64,000 nt of DNA, taken from the NCBI RefSeq assembly GCF_000949865.1, contig NZ_JWJH01000003.1:248001-312000 (forward strand). The letters run 5' to 3'. Below are positions 56,553 to 64,000 of this stretch, piece by piece. The notes below the pieces were generated by a model. The model did not search any database. It saw nothing but the letters and a program-made list of their open reading frames with translations, and had not been told where the DNA came from. This DNA comes from Rhizobium nepotum 39/7 (lineage in GTDB: Bacteria; Pseudomonadota; Alphaproteobacteria; Rhizobiales; Rhizobiaceae). The translations under genes were made by a program, and so were the position numbers. The stretch's first letter is position 1; each line of letters starts with the position of its first letter.

Positions 56553-56731
56553 TCGTCCCCCTCCCAATACAGATCACACTTTCGGGAGGCTGCATTATTA
56601 GGGGCAAATCGCCGGCTTCAAATATTCCCTTCGGGTGAAAGGCCCACATCAAATGGGATTAGCCCGTGCTCTGTCCGCCGTTCGGGGGATGTGGCAAAAA
56701 AGCGCTTGTCAGCGGGTTGCGGCGCTCTAAC

Positions 56732-56941
56732 ATGCTGTCTGAATGCGCGCCGGATCAACAAGGTAAGCTTGCCGCTCTCGTCAACAATGCCGGTATCTCG
56801 CCGAAGGGTGAAGGCGGAAGCCGTCTCGGCGTTGCCGACACCACGGCGGAAGTGGCGCAAACCATCTATTTCCTTTGCTCGGAAGAATCGAGCTACATCA
56901 ACGGCGCAGAAATTCTCATCAATGGCGGCCAGCACGTCTGA
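56732..56941 (+). pseudogene. Remnant of a short-chain dehydrogenase gene (internally deleted)
   Basis: The short frame joins GKLAALVNNAGISPKGEGGS (the NNAG region of an SDR) directly to AEVAQTIYFLCSEESSYING and AEILINGGQHV (an SDR C-terminus). The catalytic Ser/Tyr/Lys centre of about 130 residues and the N-terminal Rossmann motif are missing. So this is the remnant of a deleted SDR gene. It lies 37 bp before the second aminotransferase gene. Confidence 0.8.
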
Positions 56942-56978
56942 CGCTTCAGCCCATTCAACCGAAACGGAGCCTTTATCC

Positions 56979-58331
56979 ATGACCATCCTGCCGAATTCCG
57001 TCGAGGCACGCGATATCGCCTATCAGATGCATCCGAACGTCAACCTGCGCAAATTCGAGAAGACCGGCGGTCTGGTGATCGAGAGTGGTGAGGGCATCTA
57101 CGTGACCGATAGCAGCGGCAAGCGCTATATCGAGGCGATGGCGGGGCTGTGGTCGGTAGCGCTTGGGTTCGGTGAACAGCGGCTGGTGGATGCTGCAACG
57201 AAGCAGATGCAGAAGCTGCCCTATTACCATACGTTCTCTTACAAGACGCACGGCCCATCCGTCGATCTTGCCGAACTTCTGATCGAACTTTCGCCGGTGC
57301 CGATGTCGAAGGTGCATTTCACCTCGTCTGGCTCGGAGGCGAACGATCTCGTCGCCAAGATGGTTTGGTATCGCTCCAATGCGCTCGGCAAAAAGGACAA
57401 GAAAAAGATCATCGGCCGCATCAAGGGTTATCATGGCGTGACGATCGCTTCGGCTTCGATCACCGGCCTGCCGCGCAATCACGAAAGCTTCGACCTGCCG
57501 CTCGACCGCATGCTGCACACGGCCTGCCCCTCCTATGTGCATTTCGGCAGGGACGGCGAAAGCGAGGCGGATTTCACTACGCGTATCCTGAAGGAACTCG
57601 AAGATTTGATCCTCAGCGAAGGCCCCGAAACCGTCGCCGCCTTCTGGGGCGAGCCGGTGATGGGTGCGGGCGGCGTGCTGCTGCCGCCGGAAGGCTATTG
57701 GGAAGGCGTGCAGGCGATCCTGAAGAAATACGACATTCTGCTTGTCGTGGATGAGGTGATCTGCGGGTTCGGCCGCACTGGAAAGATGTTCGCCTGCGAG
57801 ACCTATGGTATCAAGCCTGACGTGCTTGTCGTTTCCAAGCAGATATCGTCGTCCTACATGCCGCTTTCGGCACTCATCATGAATGACGATTTCTACCAGC
57901 CGATCGCCGACGAGTCCGATCGCATCGGCTCCTTCGGTCATGGTTATACCGCCTCCGGCCACCCGGTCGCGACGGCCGTGGGTCTGGAAAATCTGAAGAT
58001 CATCCAGGAGCGCGATCTGGTCGGCAATGTCGCCCGGCTGGAAGGAAAGTTCCTCGATCATCTGAAGGCACTTGCGAACCACCCGCTTGTGCATTCCTCG
58101 CGTGGCGTCGGTCTCCTCGGCGCGCTGGAGATAAAGCCATGGGAGGGCACGAAGCCGGGCGATGCGACGCTCGCCATCGCCGCCGCCATCGAGGAGGAGG
58201 GTGTAATCACCCGGCCGATCGGCGAAGCCATCTGCTTCTGCCCGCCGCTGATCATCACGGCCGAGCAGCTTGACGACCTGTTCGCCGGTGTGAAGCGCGG
58301 TCTCGACAAGGTCGCGGCGGCACGCGCCTGA
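56979..58331 (+). CDS. Class III aminotransferase
   Basis: 450-residue PLP enzyme (omega-aminotransferase branch). MAGLWSVALGFGEQRLVDAA, FTSSGSEANDLVAKMVWYRS, ILLVVDEVICGFGRTGKMFA (cofactor Asp) and DVLVVSKQISSSYMPLSALI (PLP Lys) are in place. Likely substrates are omega-amino acids, putrescine-type amines or related compounds; the specific one cannot be read. ATG 56979 with GGAG upstream. The same frame is open far back (to 55857), but that part is antisense to the GNAT-TPR gene and the SDR remnant. Confidence 0.92.
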   Translation: MTILPNSVEARDIAYQMHPNVNLRKFEKTGGLVIESGEGIYVTDSSGKRYIEAMAGLWSVALGFGEQRLVDAATKQMQKLPYYHTFSYKTHGPSVDLAELLIELSPVPMSKVHFTSSGSEANDLVAKMVWYRSNALGKKDKKKIIGRIKGYHGVTIASASITGLPRNHESFDLPLDRMLHTACPSYVHFGRDGESEADFTTRILKELEDLILSEGPETVAAFWGEPVMGAGGVLLPPEGYWEGVQAILKKYDILLVVDEVICGFGRTGKMFACETYGIKPDVLVVSKQISSSYMPLSALIMNDDFYQPIADESDRIGSFGHGYTASGHPVATAVGLENLKIIQERDLVGNVARLEGKFLDHLKALANHPLVHSSRGVGLLGALEIKPWEGTKPGDATLAIAAAIEEEGVITRPIGEAICFCPPLIITAEQLDDLFAGVKRGLDKVAAARA

Positions 58332-58347
58332 CGACTTTGCGAATGGT

Positions 58348-58370
58348 CCCGGCCGGTTTATCCGGCCGGG
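58348..58370. terminator. Stem-loop between convergent aminotransferase and EamA genes
   Basis: CCCGGCCGG, loop TTTAT, CCGGCCGGG: a perfect 9-bp stem 16 bp after the aminotransferase stop and 18 bp past the EamA stop. No long T-run. It may serve both directions. Confidence 0.65.
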
Positions 58371-58388
58371 CATAGCTGTTTAGTCGCC

Positions 58389-58826
58389 TTATCCCCGGTA
58401 TGCTACAAGCACCGCGCCGCAGGCGATCAGCGCCACTCCCAGCCAGTTGGGCAGCGACAGCCGTTCTCCCAGAAACAGCACAGCGAAGACGGCGACAAAG
58501 ACGACACTGAGCTTGTCGATGGGAGCGACGCGGGCCGCATCGCCGATTTTCAGCGCCCGGAAGTAACATATCCACGAAGCGCCGGTCGCCAGACCCGAGA
58601 GCACGAGAAAGGTCCAGGTGCGCCCCGAAATGGTGGAGGGCTGCTGCCAGTTGCCGGTGACATAAACCATCAGCCCGGCAGCGGCGAGGATGACGATGGT
58701 GCGGATGAAGGTGGCGAAATCGGAATTGACGTTTTCGATGCCGATCTTCGCAAAAATCGCGGTCAATGCCGCGAAAGCCGCCGATAGCAGCGCCCAGAAT
58801 TGCCAGGCCAGAAACAGGTTCTTCAT
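58389..58826 (-). CDS. Half-size EamA/DMT-family transporter
   Basis: 145 residues with about five membrane segments in a single EamA unit (FWALLSAAFAALTAIFAKIG at the start; LSVVFVAVFAVLFLGERLSL, the conserved loop before the last helix). Ordinary EamA proteins have two units of about 140 residues, so this probably dimerises. Substrate unknown. Confidence 0.85.
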   Translation of the reverse strand: MKNLFLAWQFWALLSAAFAALTAIFAKIGIENVNSDFATFIRTIVILAAAGLMVYVTGNWQQPSTISGRTWTFLVLSGLATGASWICYFRALKIGDAARVAPIDKLSVVFVAVFAVLFLGERLSLPNWLGVALIACGAVLVAYRG

Positions 58827-58931
58827 GCGGGCCTACTCCGTTCTTCGCATTCGTTTTTGCTTGATCTGGCCTATAACATCGGCACGGCGTTAAAAACTGT
58901 TTTCGGCGGTTGTGAAGGCTTCAAACGATGA

Positions 58932-58964
58932 AAGGCCGGCGCATCGATGTGATGCGCCGGCCTT
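58932..58964 (-). terminator. Terminator-like stem-loop after dctA
   Basis: AAGGCCGGCGCATC, loop GATGT, GATGCGCCGGCCTT: a perfect 14-bp stem, 55 bp after the dctA stop. On the minus strand it continues TCATCGTTTG, a poor T-run. Confidence 0.7.
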
Positions 58965-59018
58965 CATGCAAAAGCCTGCCCGGACAGAACCGGGACAGGC
59001 GGACCTTGGGAGGCCGTA

Positions 59019-60365
59019 TTATTCGGCGGGTTGAACCGCACCCGGAAGCTGATCCACATCGGCTATGCCGGTGAATTCTTCCTGACCGCCCAGCACGCGG
59101 GCGAGTTGATCTTCGTCCAGTTCGCCTTCCCAGCGGGCGACAACGATGGTTGCGACCGCATTGCCGACGAAGTTGGTGAGCGCACGGCACTCCGACATGA
59201 AGCGGTCGATGCCGAGGATCAGCGCCATGCCGGCAACCGGAACCGAAGGCACGACGGAGAGCGTTGCGGCCAGCGTGATGAAGCCTGCGCCGGTAATGCC
59301 GGCAGCACCCTTGGACGAAAGCATCGCCACGAGCAGCAGCAGGATCTGTTCGCCGAAGGACAGGTGGATGCCGGTCGCCTGTGCGATGAAGAGAGCCGCC
59401 AGCGTCATGTAGATGTTGGTGCCGTCGAGGTTGAAGGAATAGCCGGTGGGGATGACGAGACCGACGACGGAGCGCTTGCAGCCCGCCTTTTCCATCTTGC
59501 TCATCAGGCCGGGCAACGCGGCTTCGGAAGACGATGTGCCGAGAACCAGCAGCAGTTCTTCCTTGATGTAGCGGATAAGCGCGACGATGGAGAAGCCGTT
59601 ATAGCGGCAGACGGCACCGAGAACCACGAACACGAACAAGGCGGACGTGATGTAGAAGGTGCCGATCAGCATGGCGAGGTTGGTGACGGACGAGATGCCG
59701 TATTTGCCGATGGTGAAAGCCATGGCGCCGAAAGCGCCTATGGGGGCTGCCTTCATCAGGATCGCGACCAGCTTGAAGATCGGATACATCATGGCATGCA
59801 TGAAATCGGTGACGGGCTTGCCCTTTTCGCCGACGATGCCGAGCGCGATGCCGAACAGCACGGAGAAGAACAGCACTTGCAGGATATCACCGCTGGCGAA
59901 TGCACCGACGATGGTAGTCGGGATGATGTTCATCAGGAAGCCGGTGATGGTCTGCTCATGGGCCTTGTCGGCGTAGGTCGCGACGGCCGAGGCATCCAGC
60001 GTGGACGGATCGATGTTCATGCCGGCGCCCGGCTGCACCGTGTTGGCGACAATGAGGCCGACGATGAGCGCGAGCGTGGAGAATGTCAGGAAGTAGATCA
60101 TGGCCTTGCCGGCCACGCGCCCGACCTTCTTCATGTCGTTCATGCCGGCAATGCCGGTTGCAACCGTGAGGAAGATGACGGGCGCGATAATCATCTTGAC
60201 GAGGCGGATGAAGCCGTCGCCCAGCGGCTTCAGCTGTTCGGCGAAGGCCGGATAGAAATGGCCGAGCGCGATACCGGCGATGATGGCGACCAGAACCTGG
60301 AAATACAGGTGCTTGTAAAATGGCTGCTTGGCGTGGCCTGCAGCCACGGCTGTCGTATCGATCAT
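59019..60365 (-). CDS. dctA: C4-dicarboxylate:proton symporter DctA
   Basis: 448-residue inner-membrane carrier (DAACS family) for succinate, fumarate and malate; essential in nodulating rhizobia for fuelling bacteroids. [20 protein letters not shown] at the start, [20 protein letters not shown] (substrate hairpin) and [20 protein letters not shown] (the NMDGT-like site) are typical. GAGGAGG SD. Divergent from dctBD, with a sigma-54 promoter and two DctD-type sites between them. Confidence 0.97.
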   Translation of the reverse strand: MIDTTAVAAGHAKQPFYKHLYFQVLVAIIAGIALGHFYPAFAEQLKPLGDGFIRLVKMIIAPVIFLTVATGIAGMNDMKKVGRVAGKAMIYFLTFSTLALIVGLIVANTVQPGAGMNIDPSTLDASAVATYADKAHEQTITGFLMNIIPTTIVGAFASGDILQVLFFSVLFGIALGIVGEKGKPVTDFMHAMMYPIFKLVAILMKAAPIGAFGAMAFTIGKYGISSVTNLAMLIGTFYITSALFVFVVLGAVCRYNGFSIVALIRYIKEELLLVLGTSSSEAALPGLMSKMEKAGCKRSVVGLVIPTGYSFNLDGTNIYMTLAALFIAQATGIHLSFGEQILLLLVAMLSSKGAAGITGAGFITLAATLSVVPSVPVAGMALILGIDRFMSECRALTNFVGNAVATIVVARWEGELDEDQLARVLGGQEEFTGIADVDQLPGAVQPAE

Positions 60366-60453
60366 GTTTTTTCCTCCTCGGCCTCACCCTGCCTTTATTG
60401 GCCTCCCGGGATCGCCGTGACGTTGACGGCTTCGCGCCGATTGAGGAGTCATG

Positions 60454-60469
60454 TGCAATACGCATGCCA
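60454..60469 (-). promoter_or_regulatory. Sigma-54 promoter of dctA
   Basis: On the minus strand TGGCATGCGTATTGCA fits the -24/-12 consensus TGGCAC-N5-TTGCA with one mismatch, about 90 bp before the dctA start. Confidence 0.85.
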
Positions 60470-60542
60470 GATGTGCTTATTTGGTGTAACTGACTGATTT
60501 GAAAAGTACTTTTTATTGGCGCTTTGCCGGCCCGGAGACATC

Positions 60543-60560
60543 TGTGTGGAATTCCGGACA
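60543..60560. promoter_or_regulatory. DctD upstream activator site 1
   Basis: TGTGTGGAATTCCGGACA, an imperfect palindrome centred about 80 bp upstream of the sigma-54 promoter. It has the spacing of DctD enhancers in rhizobia. Confidence 0.6.
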
Positions 60561-60577
60561 AAATCCCTTGCGATCGG

Positions 60578-60593
60578 TGTGTAAATCCGCACA
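60578..60593. promoter_or_regulatory. DctD upstream activator site 2
   Basis: TGTGTAAATCCGCACA, a second imperfect palindrome of the same type, 25 bp further upstream and only 8 bp before the dctB start. Binding here could also repress dctB. Confidence 0.6.
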
Positions 60594-60601
60594 ATTGTCG
60601 C

Positions 60602-62443
60602 ATGGCCCATGAAGAGCAGGTATCTCATTCCCAGGCGAAACGGCGGGCGCAATGGCTGGCGCTGGCGGGCCTGTGGCTGCTCGTCAGTCTCGGCATCCTG
60701 CTGGCGGCCGATGAGTTCGCCCGTATCCGGGCGATGCGGACGACGGGGCTTGAAGCTTCCACGGATGCCGAACTGAAGATTGCGCTTCTGAATGTCGCGC
60801 TGGAACGGCCCCGCGCCATTCCGCTGGTTCTGTCCGGCGATCCCGATCTGGCCACCGCGCTGGACGGCGGCGGTGCCTCCGCCATTGACCGGCTGAACCG
60901 CAAGCTGGAAGGGCTGATCGAAGGCACGCAGTCGTCGGTGATCTATGTCACCGGGCCGACCGGATTGACCATCGCATCCAGCAACTGGCGGCAGGCCGAC
61001 AGCTTCGTCGGCACCAATTATGCATTCCGGGAGTATTTTCAGGCAGCGATGAATACCGGCATGTCCGAACATTATGCGCTCGGCAATGTCAGCCGTCGGC
61101 CGGGTCTCTACATCTCCCGCCGCGTCGATGCCGCCGACGGAAGACCGCTTGGTGTCGTCATTGCCAAGGTCGAGTTCAACCGGCTGGAAGCGGATTGGAA
61201 CATTGGCGGCAGGCCGGTCTATGTGGTTGACAGGAACGGCGTCGTGTTGATGACGAGCGTGCCGGAATGGCGCTTCAAGACCGTGGCACCCATTGACGGG
61301 GCGCGGCGGAAAGCCATTTCCGAAAGCCTGCAATTCGGCAACGAGGCGCTTTCCTTATTGCCCTTCCGGGCAGCCCGGTCGCCGCAGGATGGTGCTCCTC
61401 TCGTCCATGTTGACGAACCCGGCGGGCAGCGCGGCGATTATCTGCGGCTGGAAATGCCGGTGCCGACCACCTCATGGACATTGCATTATCTGCAACCCGT
61501 CGCACCGGCGCTGAACGCCGCCATCCGCGAGGGCAGGGTGGTGGCGCTGGCGATGCTGATGCCGCTGATGGCTCTTTCGGCGCTGTGGTTGTGGCGCAGG
61601 CACAAGGCGCTACGGGAAAAGGAAGAGGAACAGCGCGCCCGCACTGAGCTGGAAATCAAGGTGCAGGAGCGGACGCGCGACCTGACGAAAACCCGCGACC
61701 ACCTTCAGGCGGAAATTGCCCTGCACGAAAAGACGACAGGTGAATTGCGCAATGTGCAGCACGAACTGGTGCAGGCCAACCGCCTTTCCATTCTCGGCCA
61801 GGTGGCGGCGGGTGTGGCGCATGAGATCAACCAGCCGGTGGCGACAATCCGCACCTTTGCCGACAATGCCCGTACCCTGCTGAAACGCGACCGCGTGTCC
61901 GAGGCGACCGAAAATCTCGAAAACATCGCGGCCTTGACCGAGCGTATCGGCACGATCACCGGCGACTTGAAGATATTGGCCCGCAAGGGCCGCACCGCCG
62001 CCGAGCCTGTAAGCGTCAGACTGGTCGTCGAAGGTGCGGTCATGCTGTTGCGCAGCCGTTTTTCCGGACAGATGGATGCGCTGGATATCGTGTTGCCGGA
62101 TCAGGATATGAAAGTACTCGGCAGCCGTATCCGGCTCGAGCAAATCCTCATCAACCTTCTGCAAAACGCGCTGGAAGCTACTGAAGAGATTGGCGCTGCC
62201 CGCGTCGAGGTGCGTGTGCGCGAAGAAAGCGACATGGTCGTGCTTTCGGTCAGCGACAATGGCGCAGGCATCCCCGAAGCCATCCGCGCCCAGCTTTTTT
62301 CGCCCTTCAATACCTCCAAGGAAAGCGGGCTTGGCCTTGGCCTCGTCATCTCCAACGATATCGCTTCCGACTATGGCGGTCGCATCGAGGTGACGAGCAC
62401 CGGGGCGGGCACGTCTTTTTCCGTTTATCTGAAGCGAGCATGA
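60602..62443 (+). CDS. dctB: C4-dicarboxylate sensor histidine kinase DctB
   Basis: 613 residues (about 620 in S. meliloti). Membrane segments near 18-36 ([20 protein letters not shown]) and 320-340 bound a periplasmic double-PAS sensor that reads external dicarboxylates. A coiled-coil linker precedes the kinase core: the His is in [20 protein letters not shown], with N-box [21 protein letters not shown] and GLGLGLVIS. The ATG at 60602 has no clear SD, as if translation were weak. It overlaps nothing; dctD follows 1 bp after its stop. Confidence 0.95.
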   Translation: MAHEEQVSHSQAKRRAQWLALAGLWLLVSLGILLAADEFARIRAMRTTGLEASTDAELKIALLNVALERPRAIPLVLSGDPDLATALDGGGASAIDRLNRKLEGLIEGTQSSVIYVTGPTGLTIASSNWRQADSFVGTNYAFREYFQAAMNTGMSEHYALGNVSRRPGLYISRRVDAADGRPLGVVIAKVEFNRLEADWNIGGRPVYVVDRNGVVLMTSVPEWRFKTVAPIDGARRKAISESLQFGNEALSLLPFRAARSPQDGAPLVHVDEPGGQRGDYLRLEMPVPTTSWTLHYLQPVAPALNAAIREGRVVALAMLMPLMALSALWLWRRHKALREKEEEQRARTELEIKVQERTRDLTKTRDHLQAEIALHEKTTGELRNVQHELVQANRLSILGQVAAGVAHEINQPVATIRTFADNARTLLKRDRVSEATENLENIAALTERIGTITGDLKILARKGRTAAEPVSVRLVVEGAVMLLRSRFSGQMDALDIVLPDQDMKVLGSRIRLEQILINLLQNALEATEEIGAARVEVRVREESDMVVLSVSDNGAGIPEAIRAQLFSPFNTSKESGLGLGLVISNDIASDYGGRIEVTSTGAGTSFSVYLKRA

Positions 62444-62444
62444 C

Positions 62445-63809
62445 ATGACGATGGATGCAACCATATTTCTGGTGGACGACGATTCCCAACTGCGCAAGGC
62501 GATGGTGCAGACATTGGAACTCGATGGATTGCCGGTCACGTCCTTTTCCCGCGCCGAGCAGGCGCTTGCGGCGCTGAACGAGGATTTCGACGGCATCATC
62601 ATCACCGATGTGCGTATGCCCGGCATGACCGGCCTTGAGTTCTTCGAGCGTGTGCGCAGGATCGATGCCGATCTGCCGGTCATCCTCATCACCGGCCACG
62701 GCGATGTGCCGATGGCGGTCGATGCGATTCACAACGGCGCTTACGATTTTATCGCCAAGCCTTTTCCGGCCGAACGCATGGTGGAAAGTGCCCGCCGCGC
62801 TTTGGAAAAGCGCCGTCTGGTGCTGGAAAACCGTGCCCTTCGTCGGGCAGGGGCTCAAGCGGAGGACGATCTGCCGTTGATCGGCCAGACCCCCGCAATG
62901 GAGCGCCTGCGCACCACGCTCAGGCACATTGCCGATACGGATGTGGATGTGCTGGTGGCGGGCGAAACGGGCAGCGGCAAGGAAGTGGTGGCAACGGCGC
63001 TTCACCGCTGGAGCAAGAAGCGCTCCAGGGGTAATTTCGTGGCGCTGAATTGCGGGGCGTTGCCGGAAACGGTGATCGAAAGCGAGCTTTTCGGCCATGA
63101 GCCTGGTGCTTTCACCGGGGCGCAAAAAAAGCGCGTCGGCCGCATTGAACATTCCAGTGGCGGCACGCTGTTTCTGGACGAGATCGAAAGCATGCCGCTT
63201 GCCGTGCAGGTGAAGATGCTGCGCGTTCTGGAAATGCGCGAAGTCTCGCCGCTTGGTTCCAACGAGGAGCGGCAGGTCGATATTCGCGTGGTGGCGGCAG
63301 CCAAGGTCGATCTTGGCGATCCGGCCGAGCGCGGCACCTTTCGCGAGGATCTTTATTACCGACTGAATGTGGTGACACTATCCATCCCGCCGTTGCGCGA
63401 GCGCAGGGCGGATATTCCGCTACTCTTCTCCCACTTCGTCACCAAGGCCGCCAACCGTTTCAACATGCCGGTGCCGCAGATAAGCGCCGGCGTTTCCCGC
63501 CGTCTCAACGATCACGACTGGCCGGGCAATGTGCGCGAACTCGGGCATTTCGCCGAAAGGGTGGTGCTGGGGCTGGAGACGGAAGCGGCGGCTGCGCCGG
63601 TTGCGCAAACGGCTATCCCGGCTTCCGGCACCCTGCCGGAGCGCATGGACCAGATCGAGGCGCAGATCATCCGCGAAACGCTGGCGCAATCGAACGGAGA
63701 CGTAGCGGAGACGATCGCGACGCTCGGCATTGCCCGCAAGACCTTTTACGACAAGCTGCAACGCCACGGCATCAACCGGGCGGATTACGTAAAGAACGGC
63801 GCGGCGTGA
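62445..63809 (+). CDS. dctD: C4-dicarboxylate response regulator DctD (NtrC family)
   Basis: 454 residues. Receiver about 5-120 with the phospho-Asp in [23 protein letters not shown]+ sigma-54 activation domain about 145-380: Walker [13 protein letters not shown], the sigma-54 loop [17 protein letters not shown], Walker [14 protein letters not shown]-terminal Fis-type helix-turn-helix about 415-450 ([20 protein letters not shown]). Activates dctA from the upstream sites through the sigma-54 promoter. Confidence 0.96.
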   Translation: MTMDATIFLVDDDSQLRKAMVQTLELDGLPVTSFSRAEQALAALNEDFDGIIITDVRMPGMTGLEFFERVRRIDADLPVILITGHGDVPMAVDAIHNGAYDFIAKPFPAERMVESARRALEKRRLVLENRALRRAGAQAEDDLPLIGQTPAMERLRTTLRHIADTDVDVLVAGETGSGKEVVATALHRWSKKRSRGNFVALNCGALPETVIESELFGHEPGAFTGAQKKRVGRIEHSSGGTLFLDEIESMPLAVQVKMLRVLEMREVSPLGSNEERQVDIRVVAAAKVDLGDPAERGTFREDLYYRLNVVTLSIPPLRERRADIPLLFSHFVTKAANRFNMPVPQISAGVSRRLNDHDWPGNVRELGHFAERVVLGLETEAAAAPVAQTAIPASGTLPERMDQIEAQIIRETLAQSNGDVAETIATLGIARKTFYDKLQRHGINRADYVKNGAA

Positions 63810-63851
63810 AAAGAGCCGCAGCGTTTTGGGTTGCTCGCCCCACTCGGTGTC

Positions 63852-63919
63852 ATCCTCGCCCTTGAGGCGAGGATCCATCGGTGCACAGAAGTGTGGGTCC
63901 TCGCCTCAAGGGCGAGGAT
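63852..63919. repeat. Nested palindromic intergenic repeat
   Basis: Perfect 22-bp inverted arms at 63852-63873 and 63898-63919. Each arm is itself a palindrome (TCCTCGCC-CTTGA-GGCGAGGA). It lies 42 bp after dctD. Form resembles rhizobial palindromic repeats and differs in sequence from the element at 15221-15340. It may serve as the dctBD terminator. Confidence 0.75.
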
Positions 63920-63945
63920 AGCGGAGAAAGAATTATCGCGCGTCG

Positions 63946-64000
63946 TCAGTATTTACGCCGCAGCCTCTCGGCTGTGGCTCCTGCCGGAACTCGCTCTCGC
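63946..64000 (-). CDS. Possible C-terminal end of a gene running in from the right edge
   Basis: One minus-strand frame is open from the edge to a TGA at 63946-63948 and would encode ERVPAGATAERLRRKY at its C-terminus. That composition is protein-like, but 17 residues cannot identify a gene, and the other frames cannot be excluded. Confidence 0.25.
   Translation of the reverse strand, partial: RERVPAGATAERLRRKY

Noticed and set aside
55857..56978. Long upstream extension of the second aminotransferase frame
   Set aside because: It runs through the antisense of the GNAT-TPR gene and the SDR remnant. A ribosome site and normal family start lie at 56979.
59031..60497. 488-residue plus-strand frame over dctA
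   Set aside because: Antisense to dctA, with Asp/Glu/His/Gly-rich shadow composition.

Overview
The window is a piece of a Rhizobiaceae genome, most like the Agrobacterium tumefaciens / Rhizobium radiobacter group. The reasons are a complete thuEFGKAB trehalose operon with its LacI regulator, a divergent dctA / dctBD locus with a sigma-54 promoter, a detached exoYFQ triad, a uxs-uxe polysaccharide locus like the one known from Sinorhizobium meliloti, and rhizobial palindromic intergenic repeats. No rRNA, tRNA or CRISPR array was seen. Species assignment is inference. All coordinates come from reading the sequence, with no database search.

Layout. 1-4.9 kb: the 5' part of a malic enzyme gene cut by the window edge, a LysR regulator with a candidate operator, and a PQQ-dependent membrane glucose dehydrogenase. 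5.1-6.5 kb: bifunctional GDP-mannose pyrophosphorylase / phosphomannose isomerase. 6.9-13.2 kb: a sugar ABC importer operon ending in a TIM-barrel isomerase and a Gfo/Idh oxidoreductase. 13.3-15.1 kb: queC-queD-queE behind a preQ1-I riboswitch. 15.4-22.7 kb: the thu operon with divergent thuR and two matching operators. 22.9-27.3 kb: small proteins, an alkyladenine DNA glycosylase, an SDR and two L,D-transpeptidase lipoproteins. 27.4-32.9 kb: a chemoreceptor, an omega-amino-acid aminotransferase, an IS110-family element and an XRE-cupin regulator.

33.5-44.3 kb is the first surface-export region. exoY-exoF-exoQ run forward. A convergent operon then encodes a type I secretion ABC exporter and adaptor, preceded by two acidic proteins that look like its non-RTX substrates. 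One substrate candidate (673 aa) carries six degenerate copies of an [IL]-x-Q-x4-5-D-x-D motif. The other has 30-residue Asp/Ser/Tyr-rich repeats. 45.2-52.3 kb is a second polysaccharide locus: a LuxR-type regulator with a degenerate receiver, a small exported protein, then UDP-xylose synthase, UDP-xylose 4-epimerase, a processive GT2 synthase, a small secreted protein and a GH26-like hydrolase. The gene order matches my recollection of the S. meliloti arabinose-containing polysaccharide locus.

52.3-64 kb: an AGE-family epimerase/isomerase, an M20 amidohydrolase, a CelD-like GNAT-TPR fusion, a remnant SDR pseudogene, a second class-III aminotransferase, a half-size EamA transporter, the C4-dicarboxylate system dctA / dctB-dctD, and a palindromic repeat at the right edge.

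The less familiar material is the type I secretion cassette with its two repeat proteins, the possible bridge RNA of the IS110 element, and the regulatory sequence around the uxs locus.
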